Made by a program: the position numbers and the translations under genes. DNA of 5,411 bases from the NCBI GenBank assembly GCA_025929455.1, contig JAICMB010000267.1, positions 1 through 5,411 of the forward strand, read 5' to 3'. The notes under the pieces are model-generated. The model was not told the DNA's origin, did no database searches, and saw only the letters and a program-made list of their open reading frames with translations. Below, in pieces: positions 1-5,411 of the stretch; position 1 is the stretch's first letter, and every line of letters starts with the position of its first letter. This DNA is from Bryobacteraceae bacterium (GTDB taxonomy: Bacteria; Acidobacteriota; Terriglobia; Bryobacterales; Bryobacteraceae).

Positions 1-317
1 AACGCGTACTCCAGCGCCACGTGGGTGTCCGCCGGATCGATGCGCATGGCGGCGGCGAACTGGTCGCGCGCGGCTTCGTTTTCGCCGATTTTCAGCAGCG
101 TGTAGGCGAGGTCTTTGCGAATCGACGCCCGCTGCGGCGCGAGCGCGACAGCGCGCTCGAAGCTCGCGATAGCCGCGTCGTAGTCGCGCACGCGCAGCGC
201 GTCGTAGGCCTTGGTCAGCGGCGCGTAGGCCGGATCAGGCGCCTGCTGCGCGCGCAGCCCTCCCGTGAGCAATGCGGCAACCGCCACGCCGCCAGACAGC
301 CACCCGCACCACCGCAT
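1..317 (-). CDS. Exported TPR-repeat protein, N-terminal part (runs off left edge)
   Basis: A reading frame opens at an ATG at 317 and stays open to position 1, giving 105 residues without a stop, so the C-terminus lies outside the window. Residues 1-24 look like a Sec signal peptide: short charged start (MRWCGW), hydrophobic stretch (VAVAALL) and a likely cleavage site after LRA before QQ. Two tetratricopeptide repeats follow, at about residues 32-63 (AYDALRVRDYDAAIASFERA, then an LAP turn) and 66-97 (LAYTLLKIGENEAARDQF, then a DPAD turn), with a third starting at the edge. TPRs form helical scaffolds for protein binding, so this is probably a periplasmic or secreted scaffold; the partner is unknown. 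A GGAGGG ribosome binding site lies about 4 bases before the ATG. It is transcribed away from the small ORF at 800. The signal peptide and TPRs are seen; the role is inferred. Confidence 0.82.
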   Translation of the reverse strand, partial: MRWCGWLSGGVAVAALLTGGLRAQQAPDPAYAPLTKAYDALRVRDYDAAIASFERAVALAPQRASIRKDLAYTLLKIGENEAARDQFAAAMRIDPADTHVALEYA

Positions 318-535
318 ACACCCTCCCGGAATTGGAGTAGTGCAGGGCAGGACGCAAAAATCTCAGATGGCAGCGGCATCGTGCGGCAAGCGGCGCGATG
401 CGGCTCCACTCGGGCGTATGCGCCGGTGACGTGCAACGTTAGAAATGCTTGAGCTCGTAAGCTCCACAATCGCCGCCACTTTCCCTTTTACCGCCGGGCC
501 GGCTCTGGTGGCCCGCGTTGCTCCATGCTGTCCTG

Positions 536-621
536 GTAACGCGCACAAGGGTGCAAGTTACTCTATGAACCCGTTCAGCAAAACGGTCGATAGGTCCTCG
601 GCGCCACCTTGGTAGACCTAT
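536..621. other. Three consecutive stem-loops in the spacer
   Basis: Three hairpins follow one another within 86 bases. The first (536-561) has an outer stem GTAAC/GTTAC, a 2x2 internal loop, and an inner stem GCAC/GTGC with loop AAGG. The second (571-586) is CCGTT/AACGG with a 6-base loop. The third (590-621) is ATAGGTC/GACCTAT, a perfect 7-base stem with an 18-base loop. The pairings are read directly from the sequence. Short repeats of this size also arise by chance in a spacer this long, so a structured RNA or leader upstream of the small ORF is only a possibility. Confidence 0.3.
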
Positions 622-787
622 GGTACGTTTGGGATTCGCTAGTTCGGCAGCGGAGAGACCTGATTGCAATTCGGCCCGGGTGCGAACGGCCGAGAGTCAA
701 GCCACTGGGCGCAATGGCTTATCAGAAACCAACTTGTTCCATTCTCATCCAAAAACGAGAAGGCCTCGTATGCTGCGTAGATCGCCT

Positions 788-793
788 AAGGAG
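788..793 (+). promoter_or_regulatory. Ribosome binding site AAGGAG that sets the GTG start at 800
   Basis: A consensus AAGGAG sits 6 bases before a GTG codon at 800-802. A competing in-frame ATG at 770 also has an AGAAGG at 758-763, 6 bases upstream. The first is the better match, so I prefer the GTG start; the ATG would add 10 residues. Confidence 0.55.
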
Positions 794-799
794 TGCAAA

Positions 800-991
800 G
801 TGCCAGCACCTGCTGCTGCCCGGAATGATGCCTGGTCAGCGCCAGCACGAAGCGCCTCCGTCATAGAAGAGCAGATACAAAATTGGGATTACCGCCTTGA
901 AAGCGTGCCGAAGCGGCCGTCAGGCGTAGTAGAAGCGGCATTGGTCAGGGTTCATGAGACCGCGCTTGTCATCGAAGTAGATGACGAATAG
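800..991 (+). CDS. Small hypothetical protein, 63 residues
   Basis: I do not recognise this family. With the GTG start at 800 it is 63 residues; the first 19 are Ala/Pro-rich and probably disordered. The C-terminal part (about residues 20-63) looks like folded protein: an amphipathic, acidic segment VIEEQIQNWDYRLESVP, a basic-proline link KRPSG, and an alternating hydrophobic stretch VVEAALVRVHETALVIEV ending in DDE, suggestive of a helix followed by beta strands. There is no signal peptide or membrane segment. It lies 21 bases before the ATG of the TQSCDL gene in the same direction, so the two are probably co-transcribed and may act together. Both are in the same reading frame, separated by one TAG at 989-991. 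Supporting it as a gene are the good ribosome binding site and the ordered C-terminal half; against it are its short length and lack of a known homologue. Confidence 0.5.
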   Translation: MPAPAAARNDAWSAPARSASVIEEQIQNWDYRLESVPKRPSGVVEAALVRVHETALVIEVDDE

Positions 992-1012
992 GACAGATTA
1001 CTAAAATTCCGA

Positions 1013-1553
1013 ATGGGCACTGCAGTTGGGCCGGTATTCCGGTGGTATTCGGTTGTAACCGGCGAGGACATTCAACAAGGCGACATTCTCGACAGCTGCC
1101 CTGTTTTCTCACCGCGCACTGTTGACCTCGACAATCCTGCCGAACGTGCCTTTTTCAACTGGGGAGCGCGACGTCGTCATCATGACGCAGAGCTGCGATC
1201 TCGTTAAAGGTCAGAAGAAAACTCTGGACCATGTGCTGCTGTGTGCTGTTTGGGCACGATCGAGTTTCACCGCGGGGCACCTTTCGACAGTGAAAGGGCT
1301 CGAAGACGTTCGTCGCGGCAATTTACCGGCCTTTCACATGATAGGAGCGTGCTCGGAACCTGAGTTTGAGGCCGACGTGCGCATCGTCGAATTTCAACGA
1401 GTCTACTCATTGCCGGTCGACTACGTCCGGCAGCGCGCGGCCGCGGCGAAGCACCTGCGGCTATTGCCGCCTTACCGCGAGCAATTGTCGCAAGCGTTTG
1501 CCCGCTATTTTATGCGAGTCGGCCTACCGAGCGACATACCGCCATTTCGTTAA
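1013..1553 (+). pseudogene. Conserved hypothetical TQSCDL protein, split by a single-base frameshift
   Basis: Two overlapping frames together encode one protein. The first runs from the ATG at 1013 and reads sensibly to Trp50 (TGG at 1160-1162), including GEDIQQGDILDSCPVF at residues 17-32. It then turns to nonsense and stops at 1207. The second frame picks up exactly there (GAG at 1164) and runs to TAA at 1551-1553, with IMTQSCDLVKGQKK (56-69), LDHVLLCAVW (71-80), KGLEDVRRGNLPAFH (94-108) and LLPPYREQLSQAFARYFMRV near the C-terminus. Dropping one G from the GGGG run at 1161-1164 gives an uninterrupted 179-residue soluble protein. The style matches a family of uncharacterised proteins I recall from other bacteria; Cys29, Gln59, Cys61 and Asp62 could form a site, but no activity is known to me. 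Read literally, the longest intact piece is 1122-1553 (143 residues), which lacks the N-terminal part. The ATG at 1013 has only a weak ribosome binding site, so it may be coupled to the upstream small ORF. It could be a decayed gene, a sequencing error in the G run, or less likely a programmed frameshift. Confidence 0.72.
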
Positions 1554-1566
1554 GCCCTGGGAGCTA

Positions 1567-1995
1567 TTACGACGCGAGCTTCGCGTTCAAATGGATATCC
1601 GCGCCGCGGAACAGCTTCGACACCGGGCAGTTCTCTTTCGCCGCCTGCGCGAACTTCTGGAAGCCCGCGTCATCGAGCTTGGGCACCTGCGCCTGCGTAT
1701 CGAGATCGATCCGTGGAATCGCGAAACCGTCACCCTGTTTTTCGAGGTGGACCTTAGCGGTCGTATGTATGCGCGTGGGCGGAAATCCCGCCTGCGTCAG
1801 AATCATCGATAGCGCCATCGAGAAGCAGCCGGCGTGCGCGGCGCCGATCAGTTCTTCCGGATTCGTTCCGGGCGCGTTCTCGAAGCGTGTGCGAAAGCTG
1901 TAGGGACCCGAAAAGGCGCCGCTTCCGAGTTTCATCTCGCCGGCGCCATCCATCAGGTTGCCTTTCCATTCGGCTTCAGCGGTGCGTACTGGCAT
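1567..1995 (-). CDS. osmC: OsmC family peroxiredoxin (organic hydroperoxide reductase)
   Basis: This 142-residue protein aligns almost end to end with E. coli OsmC (143 residues, from memory). Shared blocks are an early AEW (QAHWEG in E. coli), TRFE at residues 36-39, GTNPEELIGAAHAGCFSMAL at 43-62, and ENCPVSK at 121-127. OsmC proteins are cytoplasmic homodimers that reduce organic hydroperoxides and hydrogen peroxide with a cysteine pair. The peroxidatic Cys57 and resolving Cys123 are both present, as are Arg37 and the Glu47/Glu48 pair expected at the active site, so the enzyme looks intact. GTNPEELIG favours OsmC over the Ohr subgroup. A GGAGGA ribosome binding site (2013-2008) lies about 12 bases before the ATG. 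It reads in the same direction as the RND pump upstream but 116 bases after it, and converges on the split gene with 13 bases between stops. No OxyR or sigma-factor site is evident. The family is certain; the exact substrate is inferred. Confidence 0.96.
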   Translation of the reverse strand: MPVRTAEAEWKGNLMDGAGEMKLGSGAFSGPYSFRTRFENAPGTNPEELIGAAHAGCFSMALSMILTQAGFPPTRIHTTAKVHLEKQGDGFAIPRIDLDTQAQVPKLDDAGFQKFAQAAKENCPVSKLFRGADIHLNAKLAS

Positions 1996-2056
1996 TGTTT
2001 CTATTCTTCCTCCGTGTAACGGATGCGGTTGGACCCCGGATAGTGTCGTGGGGCAG

Positions 2057-2088
2057 CAACCCGCTCGCTCACGCTCGCGGCTCAGTTA
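2057..2088. repeat. Dispersed intergenic repeat, Acidobacteriota type (single copy here)
   Basis: The spacer between the pump and osmC contains CCGCTCGCTCACGCTCGCGG followed by CTCAGTTA. Inside it, CGCTCG occurs twice as a direct repeat around CTCA, and the ends CCGC/GCGG can pair. I recall this sequence family as a very frequent intergenic repeat in Solibacter-like genomes, where it produces spurious translated pieces reading LAHARGSVT; that same peptide appears here in one frame. Only one copy lies in the window, so the repeat nature rests on memory and the edges are approximate. Confidence 0.55.
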
Positions 2089-2106
2089 CGCTGCACGAAG
2101 GCAGCG
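2089..2106 (-). terminator. Possible weak terminator hairpin after the RND pump gene
   Basis: A perfect 6-base inverted repeat CGCTGC/GCAGCG with a 6-base loop (CTTCGT on the minus strand) begins 5 bases after the pump's stop codon. The position suits a terminator, but no run of T follows on the minus strand (the next bases are TAACTGAG), so it may only protect the mRNA 3' end or be part of the adjoining repeat. Confidence 0.3.
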
Positions 2107-2111
2107 GAGCT

Positions 2112-5100
2112 CTACCCCGCCAAAGCTTCCTGCATGGCCGCCTCGTGCGTCTTGTGCTTGGGGCGAAGCCAGCTCTGCAAGTGCTCCATGTAGATGTAAA
2201 TCACGGGCGTGATATACAACGTCAGTAACTGCGAAACGACCAGGCCGCCCACCACCGCGAGGCCCAGCGGTTGGCGCGCGTCGGCGCCTTCTCCGTAGCC
2301 GATCGCGATCGGCAGGGTGCCGAACAGCGCCGCCACTGTGGTCATCATGATGGGCCGGAAACGCAGCATGCAGCCGGTGTAGATCGCCTCGCGCGGGCTC
2401 TTGCCCTCGCGACGCTGCGCCTCGATCGCAAAGTCGATCATCATGATGGCGTTCTTCTTCACCACGCCGAACAGCATGATCAGGCCGACGAACGCGTACA
2501 GGTCGAGCTCCTTGTGGAAGAGCTTCAGCGTCAGCAGCGCGCCGAATACCGCCGAGGGCAGGCCCGACAGAATCGTGATGGGATGGATGAAGCTCTCGTA
2601 CAAAATACCCAGCACAATGTAGATCACCAGGATCGCGATGATCAGCAGCACCGACAGCCCCTTAAAGGACCGCTCGAACTCCTTCACGGTGCCCTGGAAA
2701 TCCACGCTCAGGGTTTGCGGCATGCGCAGATCCCGGATCACCTGGTTCATGCGGTCCGCCGCTTCGCCGAGCGAATAGCCCTGTTTCAGGTTGAACGAAA
2801 TGGTCGACGCCGGGAGCTGGCCAAAGTGATTTACGTTCAGTGGCCCGGCGGTGCGATGCACGTCGACGAGCGTATCGAGCGAAACCAACTGGCCGCTCGA
2901 CGACCGCACGTACAACTTCGACAGCGCATCCGGTCCGCGCTGGAACCGCGGCTCCAATTCCTGAATCACAGAGTATTCGTTGACCGGCGTGTAGATGGTC
3001 GAAACCATGCGATCGCCGTACGACGTGTACAGCGCGTTCTGAATCTGCTGCGCCGATATGCCCAGCGACGTCGCGCGGTCGCGCTTGATGTCCAGCATCA
3101 ACTGCGGGCTGCTGATCTGCAGATCGCTGTTCACGTCTGTAAAGCCGGGCAGGGTGCGCATTTTGTCCAGCAGGCGCGGCACCCAGGTGTAGATCTCCTT
3201 GAGATCCGAGCTCTGCACCGTCATCTGATACACGCTGGTGGTGAACTGGCCGTTCACCGTGATAGGCGGCGGATTCTGCAGAAACGTGAAAATGCCGGGA
3301 ACCGAAAACAGCTTCGGGCGCAGTTCGGCGATGGTCTGATCGACGCTGAGCGCACGCTGGTCGCGCGGCTTCATGCGCATGAACATGAACCCCTGGTTGC
3401 CCGGCGGCAACATGGACCCAACGCCGTCGACGTTCGGGTCTTTCATTGCGATGGCCGCCACGGCCTGTTGATGCTGCGCCATGGAGTCGAACGAAATATC
3501 CTGGCCCGCCATGGTGACCCCGAAAACGAAGCCACTGTCCTGGCTGGGGATGAAGCCGGTCGGCATGGCGAAGAACAGGTACACGGTGCCGACGAGCAGC
3601 AGCACGGCCGCCATCAGCGTCGCGAAGCGGTGGCGCAGCGTTATGCGCAGCGTACGGTCGTAGAGGCTCGACATGCCGTTGAGGCCGCGTTCGAGGGTGC
3701 GGTACATGACGCCGTGCCGGGCGTGATGGTCGTAGCGCAGGAAGCGGCTGCCGAGCATCGGCGTTAGCGTCAGTGAGACGAATCCGGACACCAGCACCGC
3801 CACGGCGATCGTTACGGCGAATTCATGCAGCAGCCGGCCTACAATGCCGGCCATGAACAGCACCGGAATGAAGACGGCCACCAGCGAGATGGTCATGGAG
3901 ATGATCGTGAAGCCGATCTCGTGCGAGGCCATGCGCGCCGCTTCCATGCGCGAGTAGCCCATCTCCATATACCGCACGATGTTCTCGAGCATGACGATGG
4001 CGTCGTCGACGACGAATCCGACCGATAGCGTCAGCGCCATTAGCGAGAGGTTGTTCAAGCTGTAGCCGAGCAGGTACATCACGGCGAACGTGCCGATGAT
4101 CGATAGCGGCACCGCCACGCCCGGAATCAACGTCGCCGAAATATTCCGCAGGAACAGGAAGATGACCATCACGACCAGGCAGATGGTCAGCATCAGCGTG
4201 TACTTCACGTCGTTGATGCTGTTGCGGATCGACTCGGACGCATCGAACGCAACCTGCAGATTGACCGCCGGCGGGATCTCTTTGCGCAGCGTCGGCAACA
4301 GCGCGCGGATGCTGTCAACGACCTCGACAGTATTGGTGCCGGGCTGGCGCTCTACCGCGAGAATCACGCCGCGGACGCCGTTGAACCACGCGGCCTGCTT
4401 ATTGGTCTCGACGCTATCGACGACATTGCCCAGCTCCTGCAGGCGCACGGGATTGCCGTTCTTCCAGGCGACGATGATGGGCCGGTACTGCGCCGCATCC
4501 ATGAGCTGGCCGCTGGATTGCACCGTGAACGCCTGCTTTTCGCCATACAGCCGGCCGGTAGGCAGGTTGACGTTGCTGCTCGCAATCGCGTTCTGCACTT
4601 CATCGATGCCGATGCCGCGTGCCTTCAGCTTGTCGGGATCGAGTTGCACGCGCACCGCATACTTCTGAGTGCCGAATACCTGCACGCGCGACACGCCACT
4701 CACCATCGAAATGCGTTGCGCTAACAGCGTCTGCGCGTACTCGTCAACCTTATAGAGCGGCAGCGTGGAAGAAGTCAGCGAGAGATACAGCACCGCGCGG
4801 TCGGACGGATTCGCCTTCTGAAACGAAGGGGGACGCGGCATGGTCGGCGGAAGCTGCCCACCGGCCTTCGCGATGGCCGCCTGTATATCCTGCGCGGCGT
4901 CGTCGATGTTGCGCTTGAGCGAGAACTGTACCGTGATCTGCGTCGAATTCTGGCTGTTCACCGAGCTCATGGACTCGATGCCGGCGATGGTGGAGAACTC
5001 GCGCTCGAGCGGCGTGGCGACGGAGGCCGCCATGGTCTCGGGACTCGCTCCGGGCAGCGCGGCGCTGACGACGATAGTCGGATAATCGACGCTCGGCAGC

Positions 5101-5207
5101 GCCGCCACCGGAAGCGAGAGATAGGCCACGATGCCGAACAAAAGGATAGCGGCCATGACCAGAGTGGTCATGATCGGACGGTCGATGAAGAAACGCGAAA
5201 TATTCAT
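2112..5207 (-). CDS. RND efflux transporter permease, HAE1 family (MdtB/MdtC/AcrB-like)
   Basis: This is an inner-membrane drug/proton antiporter that works as a trimer, taking substrates from periplasm and membrane and passing them to an adaptor and outer-membrane channel. Its 1031 residues match the family length with both ends intact. The family layout is visible: TM1 at about 11-31, first periplasmic porter loop 32-333, TM2-TM6 at about 334-485, TM7 at 527-548, second loop 549-850, and TM8-TM12 at about 851-1006. Proton-relay residues are all present: Asp401-Asp402 in TM4 (GFVVDDAIVMLENI), Lys918 in TM10 (FGVVKKNAIMMIDFA) and Arg951 in TM11 (LRFRPIMMTT), matching AcrB Asp407/Asp408, Lys940 and Arg971. 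Stretches such as LPGASPETMAASVATPLERE, SLNNLSLMALT, VNHFGQLPASTISFNL and YIVLGILYESFIHP resemble E. coli MdtB/MdtC more than AcrB. The ATG lies 3 bases after the adaptor's stop without a clear ribosome binding site, pointing to translational coupling. Only one pump gene is present, unlike the mdtB-mdtC pair. Substrates cannot be read from the sequence. Confidence 0.97.
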   Translation of the reverse strand: MNISRFFIDRPIMTTLVMAAILLFGIVAYLSLPVAALPSVDYPTIVVSAALPGASPETMAASVATPLEREFSTIAGIESMSSVNSQNSTQITVQFSLKRNIDDAAQDIQAAIAKAGGQLPPTMPRPPSFQKANPSDRAVLYLSLTSSTLPLYKVDEYAQTLLAQRISMVSGVSRVQVFGTQKYAVRVQLDPDKLKARGIGIDEVQNAIASSNVNLPTGRLYGEKQAFTVQSSGQLMDAAQYRPIIVAWKNGNPVRLQELGNVVDSVETNKQAAWFNGVRGVILAVERQPGTNTVEVVDSIRALLPTLRKEIPPAVNLQVAFDASESIRNSINDVKYTLMLTICLVVMVIFLFLRNISATLIPGVAVPLSIIGTFAVMYLLGYSLNNLSLMALTLSVGFVVDDAIVMLENIVRYMEMGYSRMEAARMASHEIGFTIISMTISLVAVFIPVLFMAGIVGRLLHEFAVTIAVAVLVSGFVSLTLTPMLGSRFLRYDHHARHGVMYRTLERGLNGMSSLYDRTLRITLRHRFATLMAAVLLLVGTVYLFFAMPTGFIPSQDSGFVFGVTMAGQDISFDSMAQHQQAVAAIAMKDPNVDGVGSMLPPGNQGFMFMRMKPRDQRALSVDQTIAELRPKLFSVPGIFTFLQNPPPITVNGQFTTSVYQMTVQSSDLKEIYTWVPRLLDKMRTLPGFTDVNSDLQISSPQLMLDIKRDRATSLGISAQQIQNALYTSYGDRMVSTIYTPVNEYSVIQELEPRFQRGPDALSKLYVRSSSGQLVSLDTLVDVHRTAGPLNVNHFGQLPASTISFNLKQGYSLGEAADRMNQVIRDLRMPQTLSVDFQGTVKEFERSFKGLSVLLIIAILVIYIVLGILYESFIHPITILSGLPSAVFGALLTLKLFHKELDLYAFVGLIMLFGVVKKNAIMMIDFAIEAQRREGKSPREAIYTGCMLRFRPIMMTTVAALFGTLPIAIGYGEGADARQPLGLAVVGGLVVSQLLTLYITPVIYIYMEHLQSWLRPKHKTHEAAMQEALAG

Positions 5208-5210
5208 GGG

Positions 5211-5411
5211 CTACAGCGCGGGAGCCTCGGTTTTTACGCCGGGCACCGCGATGATGCGCGCGCCCGGGAACAGGGCCATCTGGCCGTCCGTACCCACCGT
5301 TTCACCGGCAGAGACGCCCTTCTGAATCACCGCCTGGCGGCCGGAGGTCTGCACCACTTCGACGGTACGCGGCTCCACGGTCTTGTCGCTCTTCACGACG
5401 TAGATCATCGG
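5211..5411 (-). CDS. RND periplasmic adaptor subunit (membrane fusion protein, MdtA/AcrA-like), C-terminal part
   Basis: Only the last 66 residues are in the window; the frame is open through the right edge, so the true start lies outside. The pattern IYVVKSDKTVEPRTVEVVQT, then VIQKGVSAGETVGTDGQMAL and FPGARI, matches the membrane-proximal beta domain of HlyD/MdtA-type adaptors (in MdtA, roughly VYVVKPDNTVELRPV and GLAPGELVVTDGQDRLQPGA, from memory). Adaptors are periplasmic, usually anchored by lipid or an N-terminal segment, and bridge the pump to the outer-membrane channel. The stop TAG (5213-5211) is 3 bases before the pump's ATG in the same direction, the usual adaptor-pump operon order, which strengthens the call. 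The ATG at 5408 is an internal methionine codon, not the start. Confidence 0.92.
   Translation of the reverse strand, partial: PMIYVVKSDKTVEPRTVEVVQTSGRQAVIQKGVSAGETVGTDGQMALFPGARIIAVPGVKTEAPAL

Larger units (their letters stand above)
318..799. other. Non-coding spacer with several short stem-loops
   Basis: This stretch of roughly 480 bases lies between two divergent genes. Open frames here give low-complexity, arginine-rich translations without ribosome binding sites and look like chance. It should carry the promoters of both flanking genes, but I see no convincing -35/-10 pair on either strand. Short perfect inverted repeats occur at 451-464 (GAGCT/AGCTC), 495-515 (CGGGCC/GGCCCG), 536-561, 571-586, 590-621 and 671-693 (TCGGCC/GGCCGA). 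None is followed by a T-run, so they are not classical terminators. I see no tRNA, insertion-sequence ends or CRISPR pattern. GC content drops visibly toward the right end compared with the flanking OsmC and pump genes. Confidence 0.6.

Noticed and set aside
21..452. Plus-strand open frame of 143 residues at the left edge
   Set aside because: It is opposite the TPR gene and runs on into the spacer; Arg-rich, low complexity, no ribosome binding site. The minus strand gives a signal peptide and TPR repeats.
536..561. Integron attC-like site
   Set aside because: The GTAAC/GTTAC stem recalls attC symmetry, but the core RYYYAAC and GTTRRRY boxes are not matched and no cassette or integrase is present.
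620..799. N-terminal extension of the small ORF to the ATG at 620 (or 770)
   Set aside because: The added residues look non-coding (Ser/Arg/Pro mix), and the best ribosome binding site is the AAGGAG serving the GTG at 800. The ATG at 770 remains a fair second choice.
1571..1587. Inverted repeat ACGCGA-GCT-TCGCGT between the convergent genes as a two-way terminator
   Set aside because: It lies inside the last codons of osmC, is short and has no T-run on either side. It is likely explained by coding sequence.
1679..2228. Plus-strand open frames over osmC and the spacer
   Set aside because: These are shadows of osmC and of the repeat; the LAHARGSVT stretch is a translated repeat, not a protein.
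2271..3767. A 498-residue open frame on the plus strand opposite the RND pump
   Set aside because: Its translation is dominated by His, Arg, Gln and Ala, typical of the antisense shadow of a GC-rich gene, and it shows no domain pattern. The minus-strand pump frame is unmistakable.

Overview
The window looks like GC-rich soil-bacterium chromosome. My best guess is Acidobacteriota of the Bryobacterales/Solibacter type. This rests on the GC-rich coding style, an exported TPR protein whose signal peptide ends LRAQQ, and a repeat with the core CGCTCACGCTCGCGGCTC between two genes, which I remember as scattered through such genomes. No rRNA, tRNA or marker gene is present to confirm it, so the assignment is an inference.

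Layout, left to right. (1) Positions 317 to 1, minus strand: the 5' part of a secreted TPR-repeat protein that runs off the left edge. (2) Positions 318-799: about 480 bases with no credible gene, visibly less GC-rich toward its right end and containing several short stem-loops. (3) Positions 800-1553, plus strand: a small two-gene accessory unit. It has a 63-residue ORF of unknown function with a good ribosome binding site, then, 21 bases on, a conserved hypothetical protein carrying a TQSCDL motif. That second gene is split by one extra G in a GGGG run at 1161-1164; removing one G restores a 179-residue protein. (4) Positions 1995-1567, minus strand: OsmC, a peroxiredoxin-like hydroperoxide reductase, convergent with the split gene and 13 bases from it. 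(5) Positions 1996-2111: a spacer holding the dispersed repeat and a small hairpin. (6) Positions 5207-2112, minus strand: a full-length RND inner-membrane drug/proton antiporter of the MdtB/MdtC type, preceded by the last 66 residues of its periplasmic adaptor (5411-5211, running off the right edge).

The adaptor and pump are separated by only 3 bases and form an operon that exports toxic compounds across the envelope. No outer-membrane TolC-like partner and no regulator is visible; they may lie beyond the right edge or elsewhere. OsmC lies in the same direction downstream but is separated by the repeat and has its own ribosome binding site, so co-transcription is uncertain. The least explained part is 320-1553: the structured spacer and the small-ORF/TQSCDL unit with its frameshift.
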